Assembly: GCF_000744655.1 (NCBI RefSeq) | Contig: NZ_JQMJ01000004.1 | Span: 434,001 to 498,000, forward strand | Direction: 5' to 3' | DNA from: Streptacidiphilus rugosus AM-16 | GTDB taxonomy: Bacteria; Actinomycetota; Actinomycetes; Streptomycetales; Streptomycetaceae | Length of the DNA: 64,000 bases | Part shown: positions 26,890-35,799 of the stretch, one piece after another | Layout of the letters: each line of letters begins with the position of its first letter | How positions within the stretch are numbered: the stretch's first letter is position 1 | Notes under the pieces: generated by a model | The model's input: only the letters and a program-made list of their open reading frames with translations | Database searches by the model: none | Told to the model about the DNA's origin: nothing | Made by a program: the position numbers and the translations under genes

Positions 26890-28118
26890 TGCTCCTCCTC
26901 CCGCACCACGAAGTTGGCGGTCTTGCCGGTCCGGTCGTTGCTGACCAGCGCGTCGACGACGCGGACGGTGAACTGCTCGGGATCGTGCTGGAACGCGGTG
27001 GCCAGGGTGAAGGTCGCCGACAGCAGGTCCTTGCGCAGCCGCTCGGTGTCGAGGGCCGTGCCGGGGTCGGTGAGCAGCAGCAGCTCCACCGCAATGGCCC
27101 GGCCCCGGGCCTCGGTGATCACGACCTGCGCCCGGCCGACGCCCGGCTCCCGCTCGGCCTCCGCGACGATCTGGTCCACGTGCAGACCGAGCCCGCGCAC
27201 CTGCACCACGCCGTCCCTGCGGCCGAGCACCCGCATCGCCCGGCCGGCCCTGCCGCACGGACACGACGTCAGTTCACCCGCGTCGCCGGTCTGGTAGCGC
27301 AGCACCGGGTTGAGCATCGCCGGGTTCAGGGTGGTGAAGTCGAGCAGGCCCTCCTCGCCGACGTGCACCAGCTGCTCGGGCAGCACGTGGAAGGTGTCGG
27401 CCGGGCAGTCGGGCGTGTTGGCTCCGACCACCCAGGTCTCCGTGCTGCCGAACATTCCCCAGCGGCGCGCGTCCGGCGCCACCTCGGCGATGTCCTGCTC
27501 CAGCTGCGGCTGCCAGGCCTCGCCCAGCCAGATCACCTTGCGCAGGGCGGGCAGCCGCACGCCCGCGGCGCGCGCGGCGCCGAACCAGAGCCGCAGCACG
27601 CTGGGGGTGCCGCCGATCGCGGTGACCCGGCGCGCGGCCATGAAGGCCAGCCAGTCGGGGTACTCGTCCCTGGTGACCGAGCCCAGCGCGATCACCTGAC
27701 ACCCCGCCAGGTCGGCCAGCGCGGCGGCGAGGAAGTGCGCGCCCCACATCCGGCCCGCGCCCCAGGCGTTGACGAAGACGTCGTCCCGGTCCAGCGGCTG
27801 CCAGTGGGCGTGCACCCCGGCCATGTAGAAGCCCGTCGGCGCGTAGCCGACCTTGGGCGCTCCGGTGCTGCCGCCGCTCTGGAAGAGCCAGGTGGCGCCC
27901 TGCTCGGCCTTCGGCTCCAGCGCGGCCAGGGCGGTGTTGAGGTCGTCCTTCAACAAGGCCGGCAGGAAGGCGAGTTCGGCCAGGGTGGTCGGCTCGGGGC
28001 TGCCGGTGTAGCGCGGGGCCAGCTCGGGGACGGTCCGCAGCCGGGCGAGGTTGCGCCGGACCGGCTCCAGGTGGGGCTCGGCCGACGCGGCGGACTGCGA
28101 GAAGGCGTCGGAGGTCAT
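26886..28118 (-). CDS. PaaK-like adenylate-forming enzyme (proximal)
   Basis: 410 residues. The ANL P-loop is FQSGGSTGAPKVGYAP, followed by GGTPSVLRLWFG, WGMFGSTETWVVG and RYQTGDAGEL; a Cys-rich CPCGRAGRAM turn precedes the C-terminal lid with GLGLHVDQIV. ATG 28118 is supported by AAGGAGCC and overlaps the ATP-grasp stop by 4 nt (ATGA). It is distinct from the distal PaaK-like enzyme, so the pathway probably activates two different acids. Confidence 0.9.
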   Translation of the reverse strand: MTSDAFSQSAASAEPHLEPVRRNLARLRTVPELAPRYTGSPEPTTLAELAFLPALLKDDLNTALAALEPKAEQGATWLFQSGGSTGAPKVGYAPTGFYMAGVHAHWQPLDRDDVFVNAWGAGRMWGAHFLAAALADLAGCQVIALGSVTRDEYPDWLAFMAARRVTAIGGTPSVLRLWFGAARAAGVRLPALRKVIWLGEAWQPQLEQDIAEVAPDARRWGMFGSTETWVVGANTPDCPADTFHVLPEQLVHVGEEGLLDFTTLNPAMLNPVLRYQTGDAGELTSCPCGRAGRAMRVLGRRDGVVQVRGLGLHVDQIVAEAEREPGVGRAQVVITEARGRAIAVELLLLTDPGTALDTERLRKDLLSATFTLATAFQHDPEQFTVRVVDALVSNDRTGKTANFVVREEEQ

Positions 28119-29137
28119 GCCGAGGCTCCTTCCTGGCGTCGGTGGCCGCGGCCCGCCAGCCACTTGGCGTGGGCGTCGCGGTAGGCGGTGAAGCGGGCGC
28201 GGGTGATGCCGCGCTGCACGGTGCGCTGCGGGTCGTCGAGGTCGGGGGCGATGACGCCGTCAGGCTCCAGTTCGGAGAACCAGTAGCGCTCGCCGTCGAA
28301 GAGGAAGTCGACACAGAAGAAGGGCAGCGCCACCCGCTCCGCGAACCAGGCGGTGGCGGCGGCCAGTTCGGGCGGCACCGGGGCGAACTCCATGGTGCCG
28401 CCGCGGCTGGCGTTGGCGACCGGCGAACCGTCCTCGGGGATGCGCCGCAGCACCGCGTGCGGCCGGCCGTCGATCACGTAGACGCGGTGGTCCACGGTGC
28501 CGTCCCCGAGGTAGGGCTGGATCACCAGGGTCGTGTCGCCGCCCTGCGCCAGGCTGGCCAGTCCGCGCACGTCCTCGGCGCTGCGGGCCAGGTTCACGCC
28601 TCCGCCGCCGCACCAGCCTGCCGGTTTGACGATGGCCGGGTAGGTCATGTTGGCCAGTGCCACCTCGTAGAGGTGTTTGCCGGTGTCGCGCCCGGTGCCG
28701 ATCCGCACGGTCGGGATCGGCGGCACCGGGGAGCCCTCCAGGTGCAGCACGGTGGCCAGCTTGTCGTTGCCGATCAGCGAGGCCTGTGCGGGGAACGGCA
28801 GGTAGAAGCCGGCCTGCTCCAGGACCGTGCAGAGCGCGTACTGGTTGAAGATGTCCATCGACTGGTAGGGCAGCGAGTAGAGGGCGGTGATGAAGAGGGT
28901 GTCCTCGGGGGTGACCTCCTGCTCGTCCACCCAGACGCGGGGCCGGCCGGGGACGGTGCCGTCGACGGTCACCGCGTCGGGCGAGTGCCGGGTCCAGTTC
29001 ATCCCCAGCTCCTCGGCCACCTCCCCGTACAGGTCCCAGAAGTAGTGCTTCCACATGGCCCCGGTCCGGGTCGACTCCCGGTCGGGGAAGACCCAGATCA
29101 TCCGGCGCAGCGGGCCGGGGTCGTTCGGTGCGTTCAC
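28115..29137 (-). CDS. ATP-grasp ligase (RimK/D-Ala-D-Ala ligase-like fold)
   Basis: 340 residues. Central ATP-grasp elements: SLIGNDKLATVLHL, AIVKPAGWCGGGGVNLA (ATP-lysine and Gly-rich loop), VIQPYLG, DHRVYVIDGRP, and the metal-binding VDFLFDG...FSELEPDG. It forms a carboxylate-amine bond through an acylphosphate. The GTG at 29137 has GAAGGACC upstream and overlaps the aminomutase stop (GTGA). Coupled to the aminomutase, it may ligate a beta-amino acid. Confidence 0.88.
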   Translation of the reverse strand: MNAPNDPGPLRRMIWVFPDRESTRTGAMWKHYFWDLYGEVAEELGMNWTRHSPDAVTVDGTVPGRPRVWVDEQEVTPEDTLFITALYSLPYQSMDIFNQYALCTVLEQAGFYLPFPAQASLIGNDKLATVLHLEGSPVPPIPTVRIGTGRDTGKHLYEVALANMTYPAIVKPAGWCGGGGVNLARSAEDVRGLASLAQGGDTTLVIQPYLGDGTVDHRVYVIDGRPHAVLRRIPEDGSPVANASRGGTMEFAPVPPELAAATAWFAERVALPFFCVDFLFDGERYWFSELEPDGVIAPDLDDPQRTVQRGITRARFTAYRDAHAKWLAGRGHRRQEGASA

Positions 29138-30519
29138 GGTCGGTCCTTCGGTCGGCTCTGCTCGGTCCACCAGCGGCGTCCGGGCTCGGGGAGGGTGTCC
29201 ACCGGGTCGAAGTAGGGGTGGCGCCGGTCCAGGTCCGCGTCGTCGGGCGCGCGGGTCTCCAGCTCGGTGCGGTAGTTCTTGGTCCACCAGGAGATGCCGC
29301 GTTCGCGGTCGTAGGCCACCGCCTGGTGCACCCAGCGCTTGCCGACGTCGGGGACGTCGCAGACGATGCGCGGGGTGGCGTAGCCGGGCAGGTAGCCCAT
29401 GATCGATTCCTGCAGCCGCTGGGCCTGGTGCAGCGGGGTGCGCCAGTGCTCGGCGTTGGGGATCATGTCGCAGAGGTAGAAGTAGTAGGGCAGGATGTTC
29501 GCCTCGCCCTGCAGCGCGAAGCAGAGGTCCAGCAGGTCACCCGGGGTGGCGTTGACGCCGCGCATCAGCACACCCTGGTTGCGCACGTCGCGCACCCCCG
29601 CGTCGAGCAGGGTCCTGGCCGCCTCGGCGACCAGCGGGGTGACCGACTGCACGTGGTTGGCGTGGGTGTGCACGGCCAGGTTGACCGAGCGCCGCGAGGC
29701 CACCACCGCCACCTTGGCCAGGCCCTGCACCACCCGGGGCTGCAGCCAGTGCTGCGGCAGGCCGACCACCGACTTGCTGGCCAGCCGGATGTCGCGGACC
29801 GAGCTCAGCTCCAGCAGCCGCAGCAGGAACGACTCCAGCTGCGGCCACGGCACGTTGGCCAGGTCCCCTCCGGAGACGACCACGTCGCGCACACCGGGGG
29901 TGCGCTTGAGGTAGTCGAGCATCAGTTCCTGCCGGTCCACCGGACGCAGCGCCAGCCTGGCCTTGGTCACCTGGGGCGTGCTGGTGCCGACCAGGTCCAT
30001 CCGGGTGCAGTGCCCGCAGTACTGCGGGCAGGTGGCGACCAGTTCGGCCAGCACCTTAGTCGGGTAACGGCGGGTCAGCCCCTCCACCACCCACATCTGC
30101 GCCTCGTGCAGCGAGTCGCGCTGGGCCCTGGGGTGGCTGGGCCAGCGCGGGTGCCGGTCCGAGGCGACGGGCAGCATGTACCGGCGCACCGGGTCCGCCA
30201 GGAACGCCTCGGTGAACCCCTCCTGCCCGCCGGTGGCGTGCGGCGCCATGGTGTTCAGCATGTGCGGGGGCAGCAGCATCGACATCGTGGCGAAGCCGGC
30301 CTGGTCGGCCGCCAGGTCCTGGTAGAACCGCTCCGCCAGCAGCTCGCCGGCGACCGCCCGCAGCTGCCGGATGTTCTTGACGCAGTGGGCCCGCTGCCAC
30401 TGCGCGTCCCGCCACTGGGCCACGGTGACGTCACGCCATCCCGGCAGCCGCCGCCAGTCGGGCTCGACCAGGGCGGTCCGCGCGTACTGGTACGGCTGCC
30501 GGATCAGGTGCTGTTCCAT
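29134..30519 (-). CDS. KamA-family radical SAM aminomutase, probably lysine 2,3-type
   Basis: 461 residues. The [4Fe-4S] cluster Cys are 164, 168 and 171 in CPQYCGHC, followed by VVVSGGDL. The PLP-binding lysine is in DVPDVGK. The two Asp that hold the side-chain amine in clostridial lysine 2,3-aminomutase appear kept (YYFYLCD and IVCDVP), so lysine or a similar basic amino acid is likely. It would make beta-lysine. The gene starts 8 nt after the upstream AMP ligase and is coupled to the ATP-grasp gene by a 4-nt overlap. Substrate is inferred from residue matching by eye. Confidence 0.88.
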   Translation of the reverse strand: MEQHLIRQPYQYARTALVEPDWRRLPGWRDVTVAQWRDAQWQRAHCVKNIRQLRAVAGELLAERFYQDLAADQAGFATMSMLLPPHMLNTMAPHATGGQEGFTEAFLADPVRRYMLPVASDRHPRWPSHPRAQRDSLHEAQMWVVEGLTRRYPTKVLAELVATCPQYCGHCTRMDLVGTSTPQVTKARLALRPVDRQELMLDYLKRTPGVRDVVVSGGDLANVPWPQLESFLLRLLELSSVRDIRLASKSVVGLPQHWLQPRVVQGLAKVAVVASRRSVNLAVHTHANHVQSVTPLVAEAARTLLDAGVRDVRNQGVLMRGVNATPGDLLDLCFALQGEANILPYYFYLCDMIPNAEHWRTPLHQAQRLQESIMGYLPGYATPRIVCDVPDVGKRWVHQAVAYDRERGISWWTKNYRTELETRAPDDADLDRRHPYFDPVDTLPEPGRRWWTEQSRPKDRP

Positions 30520-30527
30520 CGGCCGGC

Positions 30528-32234
30528 TTACAGGCCGGAGAGCAGGGTCGCGAAGCGGGTCCGCAGTTCGCGCTTGAGGACCTTACCGGTGGGCCCCAGC
30601 GGAAACTCCTCCGGCGTCCGCGCGACGCTGACCGCCGCGAGGGTCGCCAGACCCGCCTCCGCCAGCGCCTTGTTGGCCGCCTCCTGGACCTCCTCGGCCG
30701 TGCACCGCGCGGCGTCCGCCTGCAGCCGCACCACCGCGATCGGGCGCTGGCCCTCCCCCGGCGCTCCGGGCACGCCCACCACCGAGCAGTCCTGCACCAG
30801 TTCGGCGCAGTCGGCCAGCAGCACCTCCTCGATCGGCAGGCTGTAGACCGGTCCGGCGAGGGTGTCGATCACGTCGACGGTGCGGTCCAGATGGTAGAAC
30901 CGGCCCTCGGCGTCGCGGCGTGCCACGTCGCCGGTGAGCCAGTAGCCGCCCAGCTCGAAGGACTCGGTGAGCTGCGGCGCGTGCCAGTACCCCGGGGTGC
31001 GCGAGGGGCTGACGATCCCCAGCATGCCCACGGTGCCGTCGGGCGCCTCCGCGCCGTCCTGGTCCAGCACCGCGGCCTTGATCACGACCTCGGTGGCCCT
31101 GCCGACGCAGCGGTCGTCGCGCGGCGTCTCCGGGGTGAAGACCTGGCCGAACAGGGCCATGCCCATCTCCGAGGAGCCCAGGCCGTCGACGAACTGCGAA
31201 CCGGGCAACGGCTCTTCCTGCGCGGCGTCCTGCGGCAGCAACCAGGGCTTGATCAGCCCGGCGGGCCGCTCGCCCAGCGTCACCAGGCGCCGGATGTGGC
31301 CGTAGTGCGCGCTGTCGCCGGTGTTGAACCAGGAGTGCACCTTCGCCGCCCCGCGGGCCGGCAGTTCGCCGGTGGCAAGCTCGACGAAGGTGCGCGGGAA
31401 CGAGGCGACCATGGTGGGCCGGAAGGCCTCCATCACCGGCTCCACGGTGGTGCGCCGCCAGTCGCCCATCACCACCGTGGGCAGGCCGATCAGGGTGGCG
31501 GTGAGGAAGTAGCTGAGCCCGCCCGCGTGGGTGTGCGGCATCAGCGACATCAGCCGGTCGTAGGGCTCGGCGGGGAAGCGCTCCATCCGGGGCTGCTTCC
31601 CGTCCCAGAACTGACGGTGCGCCAGCATCGTCGACTTGGGCGTACCTGTGGTGCCGGAGGAGTGGATCAGCGCCACCACGTCGTCGGCGGCATGGCGGTA
31701 GGGGTAGACCTCGGGCAGCTCGGCCCGGTCCGCGTCGAAGGCCTGGACCTCGGCGGCCAGGGCGAGGAAGCGCGGCCGCCGCTGCGGGTCCTCGCGGTAG
31801 GCGGCGGCCAGTCGGGTGGTGTCGTCGGCGACCACGCCGACCACGCCCACATGGTTCAGGTAGCGCACCATGACGTCGTGCCGCATCGCATCGTTGACCA
31901 GCGCGGGGATCGCTCCGAGCGCGGTCAGCGCGAAGAAGTGCAGGAGCGGCTCCAGACCCTCGGCCACCACGACGCCGACCGGCTCCCCTGGCCTGACCCC
32001 GTTGGCGTGGTACCACCGGGCGTAGCGGTCCCGCAGCGCCGCCAGGTCCAGCAGGGTGTGGCCGCGCAGCACCACCTGACCGCGGTGGTCGGTGTGGTGG
32101 CTGTAGGCGAAGGGGACCGCGCGATGCGGGTTGACCGCGATCGCGTGGTCGAGGAAGTTGCCGGCGCCGAGGTCGGGCTCGGTCATCAACTGCCGTCTGG
32201 CGGCGAGGGGGGCGATGGAACTCTGGTCGCTCAT
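30528..32234 (-). CDS. AMP-dependent synthetase/ligase (acyl-CoA synthetase-like)
   Basis: 568 residues with a full ANL domain: ALIHSSGTTGTPKSTML (A3), SLMPHTHAGGLSYFLTA, DGLGSSEMGMALFG (A5), GYWLTGDVARRDAEGRFYHLDR (A7) and FPLGPTGKVLKRELR (A10 with catalytic Lys). It has no carrier or condensation domain. It follows a 239-nt gap holding hairpins and repeats, so it may begin a second transcription or translation unit within the cluster. Substrate unknown. Confidence 0.9.
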   Translation of the reverse strand: MSDQSSIAPLAARRQLMTEPDLGAGNFLDHAIAVNPHRAVPFAYSHHTDHRGQVVLRGHTLLDLAALRDRYARWYHANGVRPGEPVGVVVAEGLEPLLHFFALTALGAIPALVNDAMRHDVMVRYLNHVGVVGVVADDTTRLAAAYREDPQRRPRFLALAAEVQAFDADRAELPEVYPYRHAADDVVALIHSSGTTGTPKSTMLAHRQFWDGKQPRMERFPAEPYDRLMSLMPHTHAGGLSYFLTATLIGLPTVVMGDWRRTTVEPVMEAFRPTMVASFPRTFVELATGELPARGAAKVHSWFNTGDSAHYGHIRRLVTLGERPAGLIKPWLLPQDAAQEEPLPGSQFVDGLGSSEMGMALFGQVFTPETPRDDRCVGRATEVVIKAAVLDQDGAEAPDGTVGMLGIVSPSRTPGYWHAPQLTESFELGGYWLTGDVARRDAEGRFYHLDRTVDVIDTLAGPVYSLPIEEVLLADCAELVQDCSVVGVPGAPGEGQRPIAVVRLQADAARCTAEEVQEAANKALAEAGLATLAAVSVARTPEEFPLGPTGKVLKRELRTRFATLLSGL

Positions 32235-32265
32235 GGCGCTCTCCCGGGGTGAGGCGCGCCCGGCC

Positions 32266-32286
32266 CCCGGCTCTTGTGGAGCCGGG
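32266..32286 (-). promoter_or_regulatory. Leader hairpin upstream of the AMP ligase
   Basis: CCCGGCTC (32266-32273) and GAGCCGGG (32279-32286) with loop TTGTG, 32 nt before the ligase start on the minus strand. It could be an attenuating or mRNA-processing structure. Confidence 0.45.
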
Positions 32287-32389
32287 CCGGGCGGCCGCGA
32301 TCAACATGCGGTGCGAGGTGCGCGGTGCGGGGTGGTGCGGGTGGTGCGCGGTGCAGGCGGTGCGGGGTGGCACCGGTGCGCGGTACGAC

Positions 32390-32431
32390 GTGCGTCATGC
32401 GAGGTGCGTCATGCGAGGTGCGTCATGCGAG
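32390..32431. repeat. Three perfect 14-bp tandem repeats
   Basis: GTGCGTCATGCGAG occurs three times without interruption, followed by a partial copy. It is preceded by about 70 nt of degenerate GGTGCG-rich sequence. It lies in the only large gap of the biosynthetic operon. Confidence 0.9.
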
Positions 32432-32442
32432 GTGCGACGAAC

Positions 32443-32463
32443 GGCCCGGCACGGTGCCGGGCC
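32443..32463 (-). terminator. Hairpin after the amine oxidase gene
   Basis: GGCCCGGCAC and GTGCCGGGCC form a 10-bp stem around a single central base, 10 nt past the amine oxidase stop on the minus strand. It probably terminates or attenuates between the two halves of the cluster. Confidence 0.65.
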
Positions 32464-32473
32464 TGAGGCGACG

Positions 32474-33895
32474 TCAGCCGCGGTCGGCCGGCTCCGACGG
32501 CTGCGCGGTCTCCGCCAGCTCGGCGACGACGCGGAGGCCGGAGCGGATCGCGCCCTCCATCAGTCCGAAGAACTCGGTACTGGTCTCCGTGCCCGCCCAG
32601 TGGATCCGGCCGACGGGCGCGGTCAGCGTCGGGCCCAGCCGCAGCCAGTCGCCGGGGCCGAAGAGGGCGGCGTAGCAGCCTCGGCTGTAGCGCTCGTTCA
32701 CCCAGTCGGTGACATGCACCCCGACGGGGGCGGGCAGCATCGGGAAGAGCCTGGCCGCCTGCTCCGTCGCGACGGCCCGCTGCCGCTCGGCGTCCAGCGC
32801 CGCGAAGCGGTGGGCCTCGCGGCCGGTGACGAAGCCGGTGAGCACGCCGACGCCGCCGCCGGCCGGCGAGTCGTCCACGGTGGACAGCAGCGGGCCCTCG
32901 GAGTTGACCGACCAGCCGGACAGTCCGTGGTCGCGCCAGACCGGCGCCGGGTAGACCAGGCTGACCTTGACCGCGCAGCCGGGCGCGGTGCGCTCCCCCG
33001 CCCGGGGCGCGGGCAGCGCGGGCGTGTAGGCGACCGCTTCGGCCAGCAGCGGCGGCAGCGCCATGACGACCGCCTCGGCCCGGTACTCGCCGCGGGCGGA
33101 CCGGACGGTGACGCCGTCCGCGTCCTGGGTGACCGCGCGGACCGGCTCGCCGAGCCGGAGCCTGGCGCCGGGCCGGGTGGCGAGGCGCTCGGCCAGCCGC
33201 TCGCACAGCTGGTGCGCGCCGCCCTCGATCCGGTCCTGCTGGGCGCCGCCCTCGAAGGCGTTGAGGTAGCGCAGGCCGCCGCCGGACCGCAGGTAGAAGG
33301 CCAGGTGCAGCAGCGAGACGTCGGCCGGGTCGGCGGCGGTCATCTCGCCGAGGAACAGCGGCAGGAACAGCCGGGTGTCCGGGTGCGGCAGCTCCCGCCC
33401 GGCCCACTCGGCGACGGTCAGCGTGTCCAGGCGGGCCGCGTCCGGAGTCAGCCAGGGCGCGTCCGGTCGCACGGCGGCGGCCAGTTCGTCGAGCAGCTCG
33501 AACAGGTCGCCCAGGGCGACGGCGTTCAACGGCGGGAAGCGGCCGTCGCTGGTGGCGGTGGGGTCGGCGCCGAGGGCGAAGCGGCTGGCGCCGTGCATCT
33601 CCGTCGGGGTGGTCTTCAGGCCGGTGTCCGCGGCCAGAGCCAGCAGTTCGGTGTGACGCTCGCCCAGGTAGGCCGCGCCCGCGTCGATCCACTGGTCGGG
33701 GGCGACCTCCAGGCCGTGGGTGCGGCCGCCGACCCGTTCCCTGGCCTCCAGCACGGTCACCGCGAAGCCCCGGGCGGCCAGCCCGTCGGCGGCCGTCAGC
33801 CCGGCCAGGCCGGCGCCGACCACCACGACCCGGCCGCGTGCCTCGCCGCCACCGCGCGTCGGGCCGTTCACCGCCGGCCCCGCCGGCCCGTTCAC
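32474..33895 (-). CDS. Flavin-dependent amine oxidase (MAO family)
   Basis: 473 residues. FAD-binding VVVVGAGLAGLTAADGLAARG, then EARERVGGRTHGLEV, and the C-terminal RIHWAGTETSTEFFGLMEGAIRSG that closes on the flavin. It oxidises amines or amino acids to imines, releasing peroxide. The GTG start overlaps the carrier protein stop by 4 nt, so it is translated with the carrier and may oxidise a carrier-bound aminoacyl group. The first about 20 residues are disordered and Gly/Pro-rich. Confidence 0.92.
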   Translation of the reverse strand: MNGPAGPAVNGPTRGGGEARGRVVVVGAGLAGLTAADGLAARGFAVTVLEARERVGGRTHGLEVAPDQWIDAGAAYLGERHTELLALAADTGLKTTPTEMHGASRFALGADPTATSDGRFPPLNAVALGDLFELLDELAAAVRPDAPWLTPDAARLDTLTVAEWAGRELPHPDTRLFLPLFLGEMTAADPADVSLLHLAFYLRSGGGLRYLNAFEGGAQQDRIEGGAHQLCERLAERLATRPGARLRLGEPVRAVTQDADGVTVRSARGEYRAEAVVMALPPLLAEAVAYTPALPAPRAGERTAPGCAVKVSLVYPAPVWRDHGLSGWSVNSEGPLLSTVDDSPAGGGVGVLTGFVTGREAHRFAALDAERQRAVATEQAARLFPMLPAPVGVHVTDWVNERYSRGCYAALFGPGDWLRLGPTLTAPVGRIHWAGTETSTEFFGLMEGAIRSGLRVVAELAETAQPSEPADRG

Positions 33896-34191
33896 CGCGC
33901 CGCCGCGGTCTTCTCGGCCAGCCCGCGCGGGGTCGGCGCGTCCAGCAGGTCGCCGAACTCCAGCTCCACGCCGTGGCCGCGGGCGATCGCGCTGAGCACC
34001 CTGGTGCCGAGCAGCGAGTCGCCGCCGAGGGCGAAGAAGTCGGCGTCGGCCGTCACGTCGGAGCGCTCCAGGACCCGGCGGAAGATCGCCACCAGGTCGT
34101 CGACGAGCGCCGCGGACGCACCGCTCGGCGCCGTCTCCCCCGGTCTTCCTCCGGTGGTGCCGCCGTCGGGGAGGGTGGTGTCCACGCTCAT
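33892..34191 (-). CDS. Stand-alone peptidyl carrier protein
   Basis: 99 residues. A disordered Gly/Thr-rich leader of about 25 residues precedes the carrier fold with the 4'-phosphopantetheine site Ser59 in FFALGGDSLLGTRVL. Its ATG shares one base with the adenylation gene stop (TGATG). It is the only carrier in the cluster, so it is the likely partner of the neighbouring adenylation domain. Confidence 0.93.
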   Translation of the reverse strand: MSVDTTLPDGGTTGGRPGETAPSGASAALVDDLVAIFRRVLERSDVTADADFFALGGDSLLGTRVLSAIARGHGVELEFGDLLDAPTPRGLAEKTAAAR

Positions 34192-35744
34192 CAGAGGTCT
34201 CCTTTGACCTGGTCGGGTGGTGCGTAACGCCGGTGTGAGGCCGCCCGGTCGACCTTGCCGCTCGGGGTCAGGACGAGCCGGGGGACGACGGTGACGCGGC
34301 TGGGCAGCAGTTGCTCGGGCACCCGGCCGCGCAGGAAGGACCGGACCTCGGTGTCCAGTCCGGTGGTTCTGGCCCGCGCGGCCGGTACCACGTAGGCCAG
34401 CAGCGTGGTCCGGCCCGCGACGAGCGCCCCGGCCACCGCCACCGCGCCCACCTCGGGGTGGGTCGCGATCTGGGCCTCGATCTCGGCCGGGTCGACGCGG
34501 ACTCCGCGCACCTTCAGCTCGCCGTCCAGCCGGCCGCGGTGGGTCAGCAGGCCGTCCGCGCCGCGCTCGACCCGGTCGCCGGTGCGGAAGCAGAACTCGC
34601 CGTCCACCTCGGTGAACCGGGCCGCGGTGGCCTCGGGCAGCCCGAGGTAGCCGGTGGCCAGTCCGGGGCCCCCGACGAGCAGTTCGCCCTCGGCGCCGAT
34701 CCGCTGCCGCACGTGCGGCAGGGGTCGGCCGATGGGCGCCGGGACGGCGGCGTCCCAGGCCGCGCCGGGCCGCGCGGCCAGCGGACCGCACAGGTCCACC
34801 GCATGGGTGACCAGCGTGGTCTCGGTGCAGCCGTAGGTGTTGAGCAGGCGGATCCCCGCGGTGTCCAGCCGGGACCAGTCGGCCAGCCGCGCCGGGGCGG
34901 CCGCCTCGCCGCCGATCACCAGCAGCCGCAGGCTGTCCGGCAGCTTCTCCCCGCTCTCCACCAGATGCAGCACCAGCTCGTGCCAGAACGCCGTAGGTAG
35001 GTCGAGTACGGTGATTCGTGTACGCCGGATCATCCGGAGGAAGCGTGGGAACGAGCCCGCGTGCGCGTCGGGATCGAAGACCACGGCCGCTCCCGCGGTG
35101 AGCGCGGGCAGGATCTCCTCGAAGCAGGTGTCCCAGTTGAGCGACGCGAACTGGAGGACGCGGTCCTCGGGCGTCAGCCCGAACAGGTCGCGCAGCGACC
35201 CGACCGACGCGGAGATTGCCCGACGCGGTGTCACCACCGGTTTCGGCCGCCCCGTGGATCCCGAGGTGAAGAGCAGGTAGGCGGGCGTCTCCGAATCCGC
35301 CGCAGCCGCTCGGTCATCGGCGGCCGACTGCCTATCCTGCGGCCCGGCAACCGCGTCCGACTCGATTTCCCGGTATTCCAGACCGAGTTCCGCGGCCAGG
35401 TCCGCGCCGCCGCCCAGCAGCAGCCGGCATCCCGCCGTCCGGACCATCGCCTCCCTGCGGGACCGGGGGTGCGCCGGGTCGACCGGACAGTAGCCGCCGC
35501 CGGCCGCGAGCACCCCCAGCAGGGCGATCACGGTCTGCGGCCGATGTTCCGCCGCCACCGCGACGATGCCCGGCGCTGATCCCAGGCATTCCGTCAGATG
35601 ACGGGCCTTGACCGCGAGTTGACCATAGTCGAGAACGCCGTCCGGGGATGCGAGTGCGGGTCGGTCCGGCTGACGACGAGATAATTCCATGAACGCGTCA
35701 AGAAGGTCGGCGGTCTGCGCATCGACGCCTTTGTGATTTGACAT
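34191..35744 (-). CDS. Stand-alone NRPS adenylation domain, predicted basic amino acid
   Basis: 517 residues with A3 LLFTSGSTGRPKPVV, A5 NTYGCTETTLVTH, A7 FRTGDRVERGADG, A8 GRLDGELKVRGVRVDPAEIE and A10 LTPSGKVDR. Aligned by eye to the phenylalanine-activating GrsA domain, the pocket code reads D-T-E-A-V-G-T-L-V-K. Glu at position 239 and the overall pattern resemble lysine/ornithine codes. It is the first gene of the operon, 56 nt downstream of a good promoter. It should load the carrier encoded immediately after it. Confidence 0.9.
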   Translation of the reverse strand: MSNHKGVDAQTADLLDAFMELSRRQPDRPALASPDGVLDYGQLAVKARHLTECLGSAPGIVAVAAEHRPQTVIALLGVLAAGGGYCPVDPAHPRSRREAMVRTAGCRLLLGGGADLAAELGLEYREIESDAVAGPQDRQSAADDRAAAADSETPAYLLFTSGSTGRPKPVVTPRRAISASVGSLRDLFGLTPEDRVLQFASLNWDTCFEEILPALTAGAAVVFDPDAHAGSFPRFLRMIRRTRITVLDLPTAFWHELVLHLVESGEKLPDSLRLLVIGGEAAAPARLADWSRLDTAGIRLLNTYGCTETTLVTHAVDLCGPLAARPGAAWDAAVPAPIGRPLPHVRQRIGAEGELLVGGPGLATGYLGLPEATAARFTEVDGEFCFRTGDRVERGADGLLTHRGRLDGELKVRGVRVDPAEIEAQIATHPEVGAVAVAGALVAGRTTLLAYVVPAARARTTGLDTEVRSFLRGRVPEQLLPSRVTVVPRLVLTPSGKVDRAASHRRYAPPDQVKGDL

Positions 35745-35799
35745 GTCCGCCCCAAGTAGTGCCCTGCGTGCCCCCCTTTGTCACGCTCGGCGATTCGGG

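Noticed and set aside
32390..32431. Tandem repeats as a CRISPR array
   Set aside because: The units are contiguous 14-mers without spacers, and no cas genes are present.
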